64,000 nt of DNA from Myrica gale (Eukaryota > Streptophyta > Magnoliopsida > Fagales > Myricaceae): NCBI GenBank assembly GCA_963930655.1, contig OZ005611.1, forward strand, positions 3,479,501 through 3,543,500, read 5' to 3'. This document shows positions 61,700-64,000 of this stretch, one piece after another. The notes under the pieces are model-generated. The model saw only the letters and a program-made list of their open reading frames with translations, searched no databases and had not been told where the DNA came from. A program made the translations under genes and the position numbers. Within the stretch, counting starts at the first letter, position 1, and each line of letters opens with the position of its first letter.

Positions 61700-64000
61700 A
61701 ACTCTCGATCCCTTCGTCTTGCGGTTCATACCCCCACCGATCCAAGTGGATCCAAAACGACTATCCTATGCAAGTGGCTAAAATATAGAAAAATGGTCCG
61801 TGAACTTGCAAACTATAGTAAAAGCTCTTCGCATGGTCGGTTTTGTGGAAGAATACAGTGAACTGCAATATTTAAGGCACCAAAAAGTCTTATCGTTCAT
61901 CTATTGGGTTTGGCTTTGTGCCGCCCAAGCACCGAAAAGGTAATTTATATATCGTCTTTTCATTGCCCTCGTCGACCTCTCCTTTCACCTTCGAGTAGGT
62001 AGCTGAAAAGGGAGATAGGCGGATTCCTTTTCTCCACTTCCCAAATCGATTATTATTTTTTTCTTGGCCCCAAATCGATTATTGAATATTCTACTAGTTT
62101 ACTAATGAAGTGGACTAAGGGGATAGAGGCTATCAATCGCTCTTGACAAGCCCTTGCCCCCACCCACCATAGTCGGCCAGGCCAATTCATACACCGAATT
62201 AATAATACTTTAGGATAAAATAAAGTCAATGGGACAAAGATATGGGGCTCCCAATGCTGCATTGGTCACGAAGAGCATATATAGGGTCCATGGTTCCGTA
62301 TCATCTTTATTTACAGTACCGTGTGGCATTAAATGTCCCTTTTCTATTCTTAATAAATAATGCAACTTCTTTTTTCCATTGATATTTAGATTAGTCCAAT
62401 GGTGGCTCAATATCTATGGCCAAATAGATAAACCCATATATACTATTTTAATCTTCCATTTTTTTTTTCTTTTGGGATCAATCCATTCCATAAAGGAACA
62501 CAACATTCAAATATGCTGGTAATAGGTGTGGCTCCCCTTGAACTAATTTTTTCATACGATTCACTGACCAATTATAAGATTATTTTAGGGGGTTATGTCT
62601 CTACTCGAATGGGTATGACATTTCTCTTCTACATGTTTATAGAGTTTTGAAATGTTCTAAATGCAACCTCCTTTGTTTAAGAGGGGAAAAAACTCGTATT
62701 TGAAAATGTTAGAAGAATCTTGAATTCAAGATATTCGTTAGGAACATGTTTTATTCAAACAATGCCACTTTACTATATGAGTTATGCACATCTCAATCAC
62801 GAGGGCTTTATCCCAATGATAGATAGAATAATTAACCAAGATATGGAGCTTCTGCACATCTCACATGCAAATACTTTATTTACTATATCCTCAACTTATA
62901 ATCAATGGCAGTACGGGACACTACAATGCCTCTTTCCCCATTTTGGCACCACATCCTGGCTGAGACTTGTTGGACTACCGAAACACACCCCACTACCTCT
63001 ATGTGGTGTGGTGTATTACAAAGTTTCCTTGCTTTTTCTAAATTAAAAGATTAGCACATTTGACCATTCCAAAAGTTTACCTCTAAACAAATCTGGATCA
63101 ACACATCTAATATTATTATTATTATATACTAATTATAATTAAAACCATGAATTTAAATTTATTTTTAATAAGATCATACAATTGAAGTATATAAAAAAAA
63201 TTAAGCTACAGATATTGATGAAATATTGTTGTAAGTGATACAATTGACTGTTTAAGAGCTTACAATGATATTTAATTTAGTTTGAGGCGAAAATTTGATT
63301 TTTTTTTAAAAATAAATTGTGGAGAAAATGGTAGATTATGATTTTTGTATTTTTTAATTTGAATACCTAATATTAAAAAATAGTTAGAGAACTGCGTTGG
63401 TAGTGAATTTTTATTTTATTTCATTACGTAGATAAGCATGCGGTCTTTTATTTATTTATTTTATAGCAGATATCATGGCGTGAAAGGTACGACTGGAACA
63501 TTCCATATGCGGGATGGGTCCCATGCGAAGCTTTTGGATAAGGGCGAGCTCGTAACCCAACCCCCCAACCGTCTTCTCTCATCCCCGGAAAACGCGGCGA
63601 CCAGATAAATCCGGGCCCACAGGCCAGTCTTCCTTCCCTAAGCGTTAAATCTCACGTGATCACCACGTGCCTTCCGGGAGGAAACAAAAAAAAGTCATGC
63701 TCATATCATCACCATCGATGTCAGGGTCGAGGTTCTCCAACGTTGACGCGTAGAGCTGGGCCCACTTGGGGACGTCGTGTGGGGAGTGATCGATTGTTAC
63801 ACGTGTTAAGAATTGTCGGCACTGGGGAGGTCGTTGGGAAAATAAGAAAATTGTAGGAGAGAATTCGGAAGCCTTTGCAGGAAAAGACAATACGCTCTAT
63901 TTCACGGAATCACTCCTGTGGACACTACTAATTACACAGATTTCGAGGCCTTTTTATTTTGTAATTTAACTAATTGGATGTCTTATAGTGGCCGCCCGTA
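61700..64000. other. Right-end intergenic stretch
   Basis: No gene could be supported. The last 500 bases (63490-64000) are GC-richer and contain several ACGTG cores (cacgtgatc near 63654, ccacgtgcc near 63664, acacgtg near 63800), possibly a promoter of a gene beyond the window. The minus-strand frame at 63660-63890 has no ATG start and no recognised domain. Confidence 0.45.

Noticed and set aside
63660..63890. Minus-strand frame near the right edge
   Set aside because: No ATG at its start, no domain; could be a partial exon but nothing supports it.

Overview
This is nuclear DNA of a flowering plant, most likely a core eudicot. The genes have short exons separated by GT-AG introns, intergenic DNA is AT-rich and full of small transposons, and the proteins read best against Arabidopsis families. 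I cannot fix the species from sequence alone.

Layout. (1) 0.3-2.7 kb, plus strand: a six-exon D1-type cyclin (CYCD1;1). (2) 2.7-12.3 kb: no gene recognised; several small DNA transposons lie between 9.5 and 11.5 kb. (3) 12.4-15.9 kb, plus: a nine-exon spermidine synthase. (4) 16-28.6 kb, minus: a local array of three copies of an uncharacterised plant multi-pass membrane protein. The copy at 26.4-27.4 kb is intact. The copy at 24.3-25.3 kb has two frameshifts. The copy at 17.0-19.8 kb is split by a 1.77-kb LTR retrotransposon and also has a one-base deletion. The array holds a LINE remnant, a second LTR element with a palindromic LTR end, and two sets of tandem repeats. (5) 30.5-33.3 kb, minus: a four-exon RSZ-type SR splicing factor (RSZ21-like). 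(6) 34.2-34.5 kb: a bHLH exon relic ending at a MITE. (7) 35.8-41.6 kb, plus: KUP5-type potassium transporter, nine exons. (8) 41.6-50.5 kb: gene-poor, with a retroposon and a SINE candidate. (9) 50.6-56.7 kb, plus: KUP6-type potassium transporter, eight exons. (10) 56.8-64 kb: another retroposon, a Tourist-like MITE, and a 1.3-kb TIR element carrying a piece of an AP2/ERF gene.

The genes do not form a pathway. Their order is an ancestral neighbourhood: from memory, Arabidopsis has CYCD1;1 (At1g70210), KUP6 (At1g70300) and SPDS2 (At1g70310) in one chromosome 1 segment, and SPDS1 (At1g23820), membrane-protein genes (At1g23830-23850) and RSZ21 (At1g23860) in a paralogous segment. This window looks like the unreduced version of both.

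The most unusual material is mobile DNA: two LTR elements that share their 3' LTR part and primer site but not the rest of the LTR, one with a captured HIR-protein fragment and one ending in an inverted extra LTR; a Harbinger-like element with a captured ERF fragment; and two coding-poor retroposons with 15-16 bp target duplications. No new biochemical system is evident. All exon boundaries were placed by eye from reading frame, splice signals and family similarity.
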